Origin: an uncultured Rubrobacteraceae bacterium
GTDB lineage: Bacteria; Actinomycetota; Rubrobacteria; Rubrobacterales; Rubrobacteraceae
Assembly: GCA_902805985.1 (NCBI GenBank)
Contig: CADCUW010000145.1
Coordinates: 1-7,173, forward strand
DNA length: 7,173 nt
Direction: 5' to 3'
Under the pieces are notes generated by a model. The model searched no databases. It was not told the origin of the DNA and saw only the letters and a list, made by a program, of their open reading frames with translations. This document shows, one piece after another, positions 1 through 5,446 of this stretch. The position numbers and the translations under genes were made by a program. Position 1 is the first letter of the stretch, and each line of letters opens with the position of its first letter.

Positions 1-6
1 GGACAC

Positions 7-189
7 TCACCCAAGAACCCCAATAAGGGACCACACCGCCACCGCGCCGAAGACGAGGAAGCACACGGCCGCCCAGCGGGAGGTCACCCTGTCCCCCGCC
101 AGTACCCCCAGCACGTAGTAGCGCCCCATTGCCACCGTGGCCACGAGCGCCACCAAGAAGAAGAGGAGCCCCAACGTGCCGTTTCTCAC
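7..189 (-). CDS. Small two-helix membrane protein
   Basis: A 60-residue hydrophobic protein of unknown function. Residues about 5-24 and 38-58 form two likely transmembrane segments, joined by a short polar loop (GDRVTSRW), so it probably sits in the membrane as a hairpin. The start is a GTG placed four bases after an AAGGAGG ribosome binding site, and it overlaps the stop of the upstream gene in a GTGA arrangement, which indicates translational coupling. It is the third gene after the replication protein in what looks like one transcript. Right after its TGA (9-7) are two possible GTG starts (10-8 and 6-4), so the operon may continue beyond the window edge. I recognise no family. The coding call rests on the Shine-Dalgarno sequence, the overlap and the membrane pattern. 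Confidence 0.7.
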   Translation of the reverse strand: MRNGTLGLLFFLVALVATVAMGRYYVLGVLAGDRVTSRWAAVCFLVFGAVAVWSLIGVLG

Positions 190-410
190 GCCGCCTCCTT
201 CCGGATCCGCAGGACCTCGTCCCGCCCTGCCCTCATGTAGCCCCGCAGGGCTTCAAGGTATCGGCCTTCATCTTCCGCGGCCGCCGCATCGTGGGCGGCG
301 TCCTGGTGGGGGTGAAGCTCCGGGGAGGCTGACGCTTCCGGGTAGTGCTGCGCGAGGTAGGCCAGGGCTTCGCTCGCTCTCTCTCCGGCCCACGCGGTAT
401 CCCATGTCAT
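186..410 (-). CDS. Small hypothetical protein coupled to the replication gene
   Basis: A 74-residue soluble protein that I do not recognise. It is rich in Ala, Glu and Arg and probably mostly helical: residues about 8-22 and 45-70 look like amphipathic helices, separated by a His/Pro-containing stretch (about 23-40). Its ATG shares one base with the stop of the upstream replication gene (TGATG at 412-408), and a GAGGGGGG ribosome binding site lies seven bases upstream inside that gene's last codons. Its own stop overlaps the GTG of the next small gene. This tight packing suggests co-expression with the replication protein. A helper role in replication or copy control would be a guess. Confidence 0.7.
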   Translation of the reverse strand: MTWDTAWAGERASEALAYLAQHYPEASASPELHPHQDAAHDAAAAEDEGRYLEALRGYMRAGRDEVLRIRKEAA

Positions 411-2281
411 CAGGCGACCCCCCTCGCCCGCCTGAGCGTTTCTTCGAGGTAGTCAGCGCCCCCAAGCTCCCCTATGGCCGACCTCGTCTCCGCAGGCGTG
501 GGCTTTCCGTCGTAGAGGCCGTGCGCCCAGAGGGTCGCGCCGATCCAGTACGGGGTCTGGCGGGCATCGTGAGGGTGACGATCCAGGTAGCCGCGAACCG
601 CAGCGGCGAGGTCGGAAACCGGGTCCGGTTCGGGCTCGGGTTCGGCGGCCTCGAGGGGCCGGAGGTCCTCGACGTGACCGTCGGCGCCCAGGTTGGCATG
701 GTGGCGGGAGGGTCGCACCTTCTCGCGGCCGTGGAAGGCCCGTGAGCGGTCCCTGTGGCGCTTGCGGGCCAGCTCCTCGGCCTCCAGCTCCCCGCCAGCA
801 TCGCGCGTGTCCTCGAGGCGCCCTAGCCAGTCTTCGGTCAGCGTCACGGTGTCCCCCTCAACGGAGAGGATCCCGGCCTCCACGAGCCACACGAGTAGAC
901 CATCCCGGCCCTTCTTCGTCCGCCTACGCCGGACCAACTCTTTGGGACGCTTGATATGCAGGATCCGCCCTAACTCGACGAGGGTGCACCTTCCTCCGAA
1001 GAACTCGACAGCGTCTACGAGGGCGCCGCGCCTCTTGCCCAACCTCTGGACGGCCGGACGAGGCTTTCGTGGGACCGACTCGCGCACCTTGCGGGTGCCA
1101 GCGACGGTCCCGCGCTTCGGCCTGGAGCCGTTCGTTGACCACATCAACCGCGGAGAACGCGGGTGTAAAGTACCAGGGTCCACATCCTCCGCGGTTCGGG
1201 ACGTTGTCCCCTCAGGCGTGGCCTTCTTTCCATTCTGCTTTACACCCGCGTTTGCGACGGACCGGAACACGAACGCCCCGGCCTTTTCGGCCTTGCGGCC
1301 CTTGTTGTCCCTCTCAAAGAACTTCATCTCTTCGAGCCGCGAGACGGATTTGCTCATGGTCCTTGAGCTACCAATCTTTGCCCAGAGCATGAGCGGACCC
1401 CATGCCTTCACGACGCGCAGGTCGTCGCCCACTATCGTTCCGTGCTTGCGTGCGGCTTCCATCACCCCGAGCGCGAGATCTCGGTCCGTGTGACCGCCCT
1501 GGCCGGCCCACTCCGTCGCCCACCATTTGCGCCACAAGGCGTCTATGGCCGCCCGAAGCCTCTGGTCCCTGGTGAGCCTCACGCGCTCCACCACAGCCGC
1601 CTCGTAGGGCCTGGTGAGCAGCTCCAGTTGCTTGACCGTGCCGCCATTGGCGAAGAAGTCGTCGAGGCCCTGCTTGCTGCCGTCTGGTGCTGGTGGCAGG
1701 AGAGTTATGAAGACCCTGACCCCCTTCGCCTCGAGGAGACGGGCCTGTCTGTCGGCGGCCATCTGTACATTCGGGTTGATCTCTATATCAGAGTCGAAGG
1801 TTATGCTGTAGTCCTCGCCCGCGAGCGGGAGGAGTTTCCAGTCCGGGATGAGAGCCGTATCCTTCTGACCGTTCCACACGCCCGACAGGCCGACCATGAG
1901 GAGGCCCTGGCTTACGCCGGCGTCCACCTTCTTCTCGCCCTCGGTAACGTAGCGCATCCCGCCCGGTTGCCTTATGAGCCCGTGCTGGCGCGGGTGGACG
2001 TCGAGGCGGTTGGGGTGGTCTTTAGGCTGCATGTACTTGGGCAGCCTCCCGGGGTTGTTCGGGCGGAGGCGGTGGAAGATCTCCCCGTCGAGGGCGTGGA
2101 CCGGGAACACGAGGCCCGGCTTGGCCGGCAGCTTCCCCCCGTCCTGGGGGACGTCCCTACCTCGCCTGGCGGTGAAGGTGCCCCGCTCGGCGGTGACGTC
2201 GAGATCCACCGCGGAGGCCTCCAGGTGCCGAATGTGTGAATTCGACAGGTTGTGAGGTCCGAGGTTAGGGTATGATGACAA
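410..2281 (-). CDS. DUF3854/Toprim-like replication protein of a mobile element
   Basis: A 623-residue protein that resembles the DUF3854 replication proteins found on actinobacterial plasmids and integrative elements. The N-terminal part (residues about 8-110) has the 'LSxxHIRHLEAS...AERG' opening and a 'PGLVFPVHALDG...RLRPNNP' block typical of that family. Residues about 111-215 form a Toprim-like fold with the acidic motif VTEGEKK (E115, E117), the FDSD pair (D163, D165) and a later GLDDFF. Two winged-helix-like regions follow (about 235-320 and 415-490), joined by a basic Arg/Lys/Pro-rich linker (about 385-417). An EPEPEPDP linker (545-553) precedes a helical C-terminal domain. The start is TTG, supported by AGGGGG six bases upstream; no better start lies nearby. 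The stop overlaps the next gene. I infer a replication-initiation or primase-associated role on the element's own DNA. An unusual nested palindrome lies inside the gene (1156-1252). Confidence 0.85.
   Translation of the reverse strand: MSSYPNLGPHNLSNSHIRHLEASAVDLDVTAERGTFTARRGRDVPQDGGKLPAKPGLVFPVHALDGEIFHRLRPNNPGRLPKYMQPKDHPNRLDVHPRQHGLIRQPGGMRYVTEGEKKVDAGVSQGLLMVGLSGVWNGQKDTALIPDWKLLPLAGEDYSITFDSDIEINPNVQMAADRQARLLEAKGVRVFITLLPPAPDGSKQGLDDFFANGGTVKQLELLTRPYEAAVVERVRLTRDQRLRAAIDALWRKWWATEWAGQGGHTDRDLALGVMEAARKHGTIVGDDLRVVKAWGPLMLWAKIGSSRTMSKSVSRLEEMKFFERDNKGRKAEKAGAFVFRSVANAGVKQNGKKATPEGTTSRTAEDVDPGTLHPRSPRLMWSTNGSRPKRGTVAGTRKVRESVPRKPRPAVQRLGKRRGALVDAVEFFGGRCTLVELGRILHIKRPKELVRRRRTKKGRDGLLVWLVEAGILSVEGDTVTLTEDWLGRLEDTRDAGGELEAEELARKRHRDRSRAFHGREKVRPSRHHANLGADGHVEDLRPLEAAEPEPEPDPVSDLAAAVRGYLDRHPHDARQTPYWIGATLWAHGLYDGKPTPAETRSAIGELGGADYLEETLRRARGVA
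1156..1252. repeat. Nested inverted repeat inside the replication gene
   Basis: A perfect 15-bp inverted repeat, AACGCGGGTGTAAAG at 1156-1170 and CTTTACACCCGCGTT at 1238-1252, flanks a 67-bp spacer. At the exact centre of the spacer is a perfect 5-bp hairpin, GGGAC-GTT-GTCCC (1198-1210). Both structures share the axis at base 1204. The arms encode residues 344-348 (NAGVK) and about 371-376 (TLHPRS), in a probably disordered linker after the first winged-helix region. The arms use TTA for Leu372 and GTA for Val347, A/T-ending codons expected to be scarce in so GC-rich a genome, which hints that the DNA itself is constrained. A replication origin, nick site or autoregulatory site is possible; pT181-type plasmids are known to carry their origin inside rep. 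Confidence 0.75.
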
Positions 2282-2369
2282 GGCGCACCCCCTGAACTTT
2301 TGCTTTAGGGATGTCGCGGTGTTGGGGGTCCGGGGTGAGATTGGCGTCTGGCCCGGGCCCCCCTCTCTT

Positions 2370-2378
2370 TGCTATAAT
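2370..2378 (+). promoter_or_regulatory. Extended -10 promoter facing against the genes
   Basis: TGCTATAAT at 2370-2378 is a perfect extended -10 element (TGnTATAAT) on the plus strand, in a GC-rich gap where such a sequence is unlikely by chance. No convincing -35 hexamer lies 17 bases upstream, but extended -10 promoters can work without one. Transcription would begin near 2385 and run against the flanking minus-strand genes, so it would make an antisense transcript rather than an mRNA for any gene seen here. Confidence 0.5.
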
Positions 2379-2384
2379 CACGCT

Positions 2385-2447
2385 GGTTCCTTTCGTGGGG
2401 GACCGATTGATCTGGCCGGGGCTGTCGGGGCTCCGGTCTTTCTTATT
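2385..2447 (+). ncRNA. Candidate antisense RNA in the replication gene leader
   Basis: Predicted from signals only. The extended -10 at 2370-2378 would start a transcript near 2385, and a hairpin with a U-rich tail ending near 2447 would stop it, giving about 60 nt. Between them, GGTTCC (from about 2384) can pair with GGGACC (to 2404) to form a first stem with one G-U pair. The RNA would be fully complementary to the mRNA running from the helix-turn-helix gene into the replication gene, the place where many plasmids encode a copy-control countertranscript. No RNA family is recognised, and there is no expression evidence. Confidence 0.35.
2414..2447 (+). terminator. Intrinsic terminator on the plus strand
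   Basis: Bases 2414-2422 pair with 2430-2438 in a 9-bp GC-rich stem that includes two G-U pairs and has a 7-base loop. On the plus strand it is followed by TTTCTTATT. Read on the minus strand the hairpin has no T tract after it, so it does not serve the helix-turn-helix gene. With no plus-strand gene upstream, it fits best as the end of the candidate antisense RNA. Confidence 0.5.
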
Positions 2448-2451
2448 GCTC

Positions 2452-3012
2452 TTATGCGGTCTTCGGCAGGGTTGCTAACAACAACTCGTCCGGCACCATA
2501 TCGCTGTCGCTATGCGCCCGGATGGTGGCATTTAGCCTGTGGACGTTGGCATTCACATCCATGTACCGGGCCAGCCATTTCTCTTTATCGTGAAGCCGGT
2601 CCGCGCCAAGCTCCTCCAGCACGCCGAGGTTGATCTCCCCGAGCATGTGCCATGTGCCGGCGGTGTTCCCGAGCCATTCGTCGTCGTTGGATCGCGCTCG
2701 TTCCGGCAGCTCCGCCTCCCACGTCTGTAGCAGATGTTCTCCCAACATCAGGAGTTGGTGTGCGACCATTGACAGGCGCCGCCCGTCCTCGAGTCCGTTA
2801 AACAGCGACGGTTCGGGCGACGAGCGGCGGAGCGCTTTTGGGGAGATCTCACTCTCCTCGACGAAACCGCGGACCGCGCTCTCCGGGATGCGGTAGTCGC
2901 GGCCGGGCTTGTAGGCTCTGAGCTTGCCGGAATGAATCCACCGGCGAACGGTGCGCTCGCTCACCCCCATCAAGCCCGCAACCTCACTCAGAGATAGGTG
3001 GCGCTCCTCCAT
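2452..3012 (-). CDS. Excisionase/MerR-type helix-turn-helix DNA-binding protein
   Basis: A 186-residue regulator. Residues 5-50 are a classic excisionase-family (HTH_17) winged helix: 'LSLSEVAGLMGVSERTVRRW' forms the helix-turn-helix, and 'GKLRAYKPGRDYRIPESAVRGFV' the wing and closing helix. The rest (about 75-186) is helical and unfamiliar, with a Trp-rich stretch (W99, W113, W121, W146) that may be a dimerisation or ligand-binding domain. The ATG is preceded by GGGGAG at a normal distance. It is the first gene of the left-hand block, 170 bases upstream of the replication gene, and its promoter is overlaid by repeated half-sites it may bind. Proteins of this type act as recombination directionality factors or as transcriptional repressors; with no integrase in view, the control role is the safer inference. 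Confidence 0.85.
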   Translation of the reverse strand: MEERHLSLSEVAGLMGVSERTVRRWIHSGKLRAYKPGRDYRIPESAVRGFVEESEISPKALRRSSPEPSLFNGLEDGRRLSMVAHQLLMLGEHLLQTWEAELPERARSNDDEWLGNTAGTWHMLGEINLGVLEELGADRLHDKEKWLARYMDVNANVHRLNATIRAHSDSDMVPDELLLATLPKTA

Positions 3013-3030
3013 TCAGGCTCCCCGTTTGCG

Positions 3031-3079
3031 GACATATCTTGACATTGCCGGAATTGTCTTATAAGCTGTCGGTGTTGTC
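3031..3079. promoter_or_regulatory. GACA/TGTC half-site array over the regulator promoter
   Basis: Five copies of the same tetramer lie in 49 bases: GACA at 3031 and 3041, then the opposite orientation TGTC at 3055, 3067 and 3076. The inner pair forms an imperfect 18-bp palindrome (3041-3058, 7 of 9 pairs matching, centred on CCGG) that covers the -10 element. The next pair outward is nearly centred on the same point. This looks like an operator for autoregulation by the helix-turn-helix protein encoded just downstream. It could also be the arm sites of a recombination factor. Confidence 0.5.
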
Positions 3080-3081
3080 AA
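3053..3081 (-). promoter_or_regulatory. Promoter of the helix-turn-helix gene
   Basis: On the minus strand a perfect TTGACA (3081-3076) is followed after exactly 17 bases by GACAAT (3058-3053), which matches four of six -10 positions. Transcription would begin near 3046, leaving a leader of about 33 bases that contains the GGGGAG ribosome binding site of the gene starting at 3012. This is the best sigma-70-type promoter in the window, and it probably drives the replication gene as well. Confidence 0.7.
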
Positions 3082-3188
3082 GAAAGATGGCCCCGCAGGT
3101 GCTGGTAACACCCCGGAGCCCGGCCCACAGAACTTGGAGGTTCACTGTGGACGACCTGAAGTCTAGCGCACCCGCGCGTACCCCTTTT
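3082..3188. other. Intergenic stretch, possible element boundary
   Basis: This separates the regulator promoter from the response-regulator 3' end. I see no gene, no tRNA, and no repeat that returns elsewhere in the window. If the left half is an integrated element, its right end or attachment core should lie in or near this stretch, but a single end cannot be recognised without the other. Confidence 0.3.
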
Positions 3189-3232
3189 GGGTCGCGGACC
3201 CCTCGTGTTCTTGGTGTGCCACACACAACAAG
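3189..3232 (-). terminator. Tandem hairpins after the response regulator
   Basis: Seven bases beyond the response-regulator stop, a 9-bp stem (CTTG plus GTGTG pairing with CACAC plus CAAG, with a two-base bulge; 3210-3232) is followed by a second perfect hairpin, GGGTC-CGC-GACCC (3201-3189). Neither has a U tract on the minus strand, so if they terminate transcription they do so as a U-poor type. They could instead belong to an element boundary. Confidence 0.3.
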
Positions 3233-3238
3233 GAGCCC

Positions 3239-3715
3239 CTATTCACCCAACGTCGTGGCCGGGCGCCCCTCATCAGAGGCCAAGCTCCCGAGCGCCTCGA
3301 TTATCACTGACAGGGGGACGTCCTTGCCCAGCGCCTCGTCAGCCCCCGCCGCAAGCGCCTCAGAGAGGTTCCGCACCGAGCTCAGCACGGCCACCCTCGT
3401 CTGGGGATACGCCGCCTTGATCCTCCGCACGACCTCCGTGCCGTCCCCGTCCGGGAGCATCAGGTCCACCACCGCCACGTCGAAGGGCCCCTCTTCCTCG
3501 GCGATCCTGAGCCCGTCGGCCACGGTGGCGGCGAGGCGGAACTCGGCTTGCTCGTCGTGCTCTTCGGAGAGGCGCCGCCCGAGCAGCATCCGGAGGGCCT
3601 CGGAGAAGAAGACGTGGTCCTCGACGATCAGGATGCGTGGCGCGGCTATCGTGTCCCCCTCGGGGTCGTGGGCTGGCGCTCGTGGGCGCGTCCGGCATCC
3701 GGCGGGTGGCCGCAT
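3239..3715 (-). CDS. Single-domain response regulator (CheY-like receiver)
   Basis: As drawn from the ATG at 3715 it has 158 residues. Residues about 27-145 form one receiver domain: RILIVEDH supplies the acidic pair (E32, D33), AVVDLMLPDGDG the phospho-acceptor D84, VAVLSS the conserved Ser (S112) and LGKDVP the Lys (K131). No output domain follows, so it probably signals by protein contact after phosphorylation by an unseen histidine kinase. The start is doubtful. The first 22 residues are Pro/Arg-rich and unlike receiver domains, and the ATG has only a weak ribosome binding site. By contrast AGGGGG lies five bases before an ATA codon (3649-3647) that would start the protein four residues before RILIVEDH, as is normal for the family. 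No ATG, GTG or TTG is available there. Confidence 0.8.
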   Translation of the reverse strand: MRPPAGCRTRPRAPAHDPEGDTIAAPRILIVEDHVFFSEALRMLLGRRLSEEHDEQAEFRLAATVADGLRIAEEEGPFDVAVVDLMLPDGDGTEVVRRIKAAYPQTRVAVLSSVRNLSEALAAGADEALGKDVPLSVIIEALGSLASDEGRPATTLGE

Positions 3716-3938
3716 ACCCAGGTACCCCGTACGCCGGCATCCTATTCACTCAACCTCGTAGAAGGGGTGCTCTCCGAAGTTCCCTCAAAAACGCTCCCAA
3801 AAAACGCGCCATGTAGTAGTTTGGTGTAACCCTGGCACCACATCGTGAGTCTCATACAGACGGGGAAGGTCTTTTCGCTCCTGTTCGGGGCTCGATCCTA
3901 TGCCTCCGCCTTCCGGAGACCGACGTCGGGCCACCCTT
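3716..3938. other. Gene-free stretch upstream of the response regulator
   Basis: No credible gene is seen on either strand. It holds an imperfect tandem repeat with A tracts (TCCCTCAAAAACGC at 3781-3794, then TCCCAAAAAACGC at 3795-3807), a TCTCCGAAGT motif near 3771 shared with the repeat family described below, a small hairpin CTCCG-CCTTC-CGGAG (3904-3918) and a perfect 10-bp palindrome CCGACGTCGG (3920-3929). I found no convincing promoter for the response regulator. Confidence 0.5.
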
Positions 3939-4048
3939 CCGATAATACCCTCACAAAGGTATTACGCCCCCTTGCGGGCCGGCCCCACCGGACCGGGGCG
4001 GAGCCGCGTTCTGCGAACTTCGCCTGTAGGGGGTTCTCCGAAGCTCAG
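3939..4048 (+). repeat. Palindromic intergenic repeat, copy A
   Basis: About 110 bases that share ordered blocks with copy B at 5826-5924: GATAATACC, GGTATTACGCC, GCCCCACCGGACCGGGG, GCGAACTTCGC and GGGGGTTCTC. Several blocks are self-complementary. TAATACC (3943-3949) pairs with GGTATTA (3958-3964), GCCCC with GGGGC (3982-3999), and GCGAACTTCGC (4013-4023) is a palindrome. It lies between the response regulator and the terminator of the secreted-protein pair. It has no coding potential and looks like a dispersed palindromic unit (REP or MITE type) or a structured 3' element. Confidence 0.7.
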
Positions 4049-4050
4049 AC

Positions 4051-4085
4051 ACAAAGAGGGCCGGGGTCGATACCGATCCCGGCCC
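4051..4085 (-). terminator. Intrinsic terminator of the secreted-protein pair
   Basis: On the minus strand GGGCCGGG pairs perfectly with CCCGGCCC, and the stem continues inward as TCG/CGA around a four-base loop after one mismatch. It is followed by TCTTTGTGT. It begins 27 bases after the stop of the gene ending at 4113, and is the strongest intrinsic terminator seen in the window. Confidence 0.75.
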
Positions 4086-4112
4086 GTCTCACCCAAGTCT
4101 TCTGCTCGAGGG

Positions 4113-4814
4113 CTACGGCACCCTCTTACCGTTCACCACCGTCAGATGGTAGGTGGCGTCCTGCGAGAAGCCAACGTTCGGGGCGCTTACCTCGACGTGG
4201 ATCGTGTGCTCGCCCTTCGACAGCGGCGGCAGCGCCGCCCACAGCCCATCGGCTACCGAACGTTTATTCTGGTACAAATCAGCGGGTGCACCGAAAACGT
4301 TCTCGTCGGGTAAAGATACCCTGAAGACCGGAGACTCCGCGCGGACTATCCGTTTGCTCTTGACCTCTTTGCCGTCGACCGTGACGACCATACTGAGGTC
4401 GGGATCGGCCAGCACGCTATTTATGAACTCGTTGACCTGTTGGCGCGCGAACGCTACGGTTTCGCCAGGTTCTACAATGTATATGGCATTGAAGACGGGG
4501 AAGAACAGCTGCGTCCCCACCGGCATGGTGCAGGTGCGCTCCACCGCGCTCCCATCGAACGAACCGGCGAGGAACCACTTCTTGCCCGGCACGTCGCTCA
4601 CGGGCCGCCCGTCGCATTGGGGTCCATCCGTGTAATCTCCGACCAGCGGGTTCGTGGCCACGGGCTCGGCCAACGCCCATTGCCACCAGTCCGCGGCCAG
4701 CTCCGAAGCCTTCCCGGAGGCCTTGGCGCCCTGCCCTACCTGCGCAGAGGCTAGTGGCACGGCCGAAGCCAACGCCAAGAGTACGCCGAGCGCCAGCACT
4801 ACGATCCGTCGCAT
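4113..4814 (-). CDS. Exported 'WWQWAL' family protein of unknown function
   Basis: A 233-residue secreted protein. Residues 1-24 are a Sec signal peptide (RR, a hydrophobic core, then LASA) with likely cleavage before Q25. The mature part has the pattern 'ADWWQWALAEP...NPL...DGPQC...KKWFLAGSF...ERTCTMPVGTQLFFPVFN' (residues 41-109). I know this pattern from uncharacterised exported proteins of several bacterial phyla; it has no assigned activity. C67 and C95 are the only cysteines in the mature part and may form a disulfide. The C-terminal part (about 140-230) alternates polar and hydrophobic residues and ends with GEHTIHVEVSAP and ATYHLTVVNG, suggesting a beta-sandwich. An AAGGAGA ribosome binding site precedes the ATG. 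It lies 33 bases after the other exported protein, probably in one operon, and ends at a clear terminator. Confidence 0.85.
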   Translation of the reverse strand: MRRIVVLALGVLLALASAVPLASAQVGQGAKASGKASELAADWWQWALAEPVATNPLVGDYTDGPQCDGRPVSDVPGKKWFLAGSFDGSAVERTCTMPVGTQLFFPVFNAIYIVEPGETVAFARQQVNEFINSVLADPDLSMVVTVDGKEVKSKRIVRAESPVFRVSLPDENVFGAPADLYQNKRSVADGLWAALPPLSKGEHTIHVEVSAPNVGFSQDATYHLTVVNGKRVP

Positions 4815-4847
4815 TGCATCTCCTTCCTTTGAAGCTTGAGGGAACCT

Positions 4848-5393
4848 CTAATACCGTAGGTGGCCTCTATAGGGGAAATAGGGGGCCTCTCCCGCTTCGA
4901 GGACGTCCTTGAAGAGAAGTATCCCGGTTACACCCTTGAAAACACCCGTGCCGCTGCCCCTTACGATAGGATGTTGACAACGCCCAAAGATCTCCGTAGC
5001 CGGGTCGTCCAAATCTTCGTACTTCGCCTCGAATCGGTAGGTCAATTTGAACGTACCGGATCTCGTACCGCCTCTGATGGATCCAACGAAGAGCTCTCTT
5101 CCCGTCTCTCGGTAGGTCCCGCTGGGTGAGCTTTTCGCGGTCTTGACGAACGTGTAGAGACAACCTTCCAAGTCCCCGTCCAAGATGAGCGCGTAGTCGG
5201 CGCCCGCACCTTTGGGGTCGTCACAGGTGGCCTCGTCGGCATAAACGCCGATCCCCGAGATCTGCGTGGCTCCACCGGCGTGTGCCGGGGACCGAGCCGC
5301 CGAGACGTCCTTGGCCGCCACTAGCGCAATGGTCAGCGCGAGGACGCCCGCCAGCACGCACACCATCAGTGTGCGGTGCAAAGTAATGTTCAT
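4848..5393 (-). CDS. Exported barrel-like protein (allene oxide cyclase/dirigent-like)
   Basis: A 181-residue exported protein. Residues about 8-32 are a hydrophobic signal segment, with possible cleavage after VSA (residue 32) or AHA (39). The mature part contains repeated beta-strand patterns with glycine turns and ends 'GSGTGVFKGVTGILLFKDV...PYRGHLRY' (146-181). The G(S)GTGxFxGVTG motif resembles the one in dirigent and allene-oxide-cyclase barrels, so a small lipocalin-like barrel is a reasonable fold guess, but nothing here supports an enzyme activity. C57, C78 and C139 remain after processing. The start is the ATG with GAGAGG close by and AAAGGA further upstream. A 7-bp inverted repeat in the leader (5410-5446) could control expression. 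It is followed after 33 bases by the second exported protein. Confidence 0.8.
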   Translation of the reverse strand: MNITLHRTLMVCVLAGVLALTIALVAAKDVSAARSPAHAGGATQISGIGVYADEATCDDPKGAGADYALILDGDLEGCLYTFVKTAKSSPSGTYRETGRELFVGSIRGGTRSGTFKLTYRFEAKYEDLDDPATEIFGRCQHPIVRGSGTGVFKGVTGILLFKDVLEAGEAPYFPYRGHLRY

Positions 5394-5409
5394 GCCTCTC
5401 TTGTCCTTT

Positions 5410-5446
5410 CCTCTGATGCCCTTGTTTTCGGCCTAGTCTTCAGAGG
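5410..5446. repeat. Inverted repeat in the leader of the exported-protein operon
   Basis: CCTCTGA (5410-5416) and TCAGAGG (5440-5446) are perfect complements with 23 bases between them; the arm centres are 30 bases apart, about three helical turns. The lower arm lies just upstream of the ribosome binding region of the gene starting at 5393. It may be an operator, or a leader hairpin that affects translation. Confidence 0.4.

Noticed and set aside
1..10. Start of another gene at GTG 10-8 or 6-4
   Set aside because: Plausible because of the tight packing, but too few bases remain to support a feature.
693..2239. Long plus-strand open frames of about 265 residues at 693-1493 and 1442-2239
   Set aside because: They lie wholly opposite the replication gene, have no recognisable domains or ribosome binding sites, and are the expected by-product of GC-rich codon bias on the other strand.
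3039..3761. 240-residue plus-strand open frame over the response regulator
   Set aside because: It is Ser/Pro/Arg-rich without domain character, covers the clear receiver domain on the other strand, and runs through the regulator promoter.
3885..3912. tRNA-like 3' end (GTTCGGGGCTCGATCC followed by GCCTCCGCC)
   Set aside because: The T-arm is wrong and no matching 5' acceptor strand or anticodon arm is found upstream.
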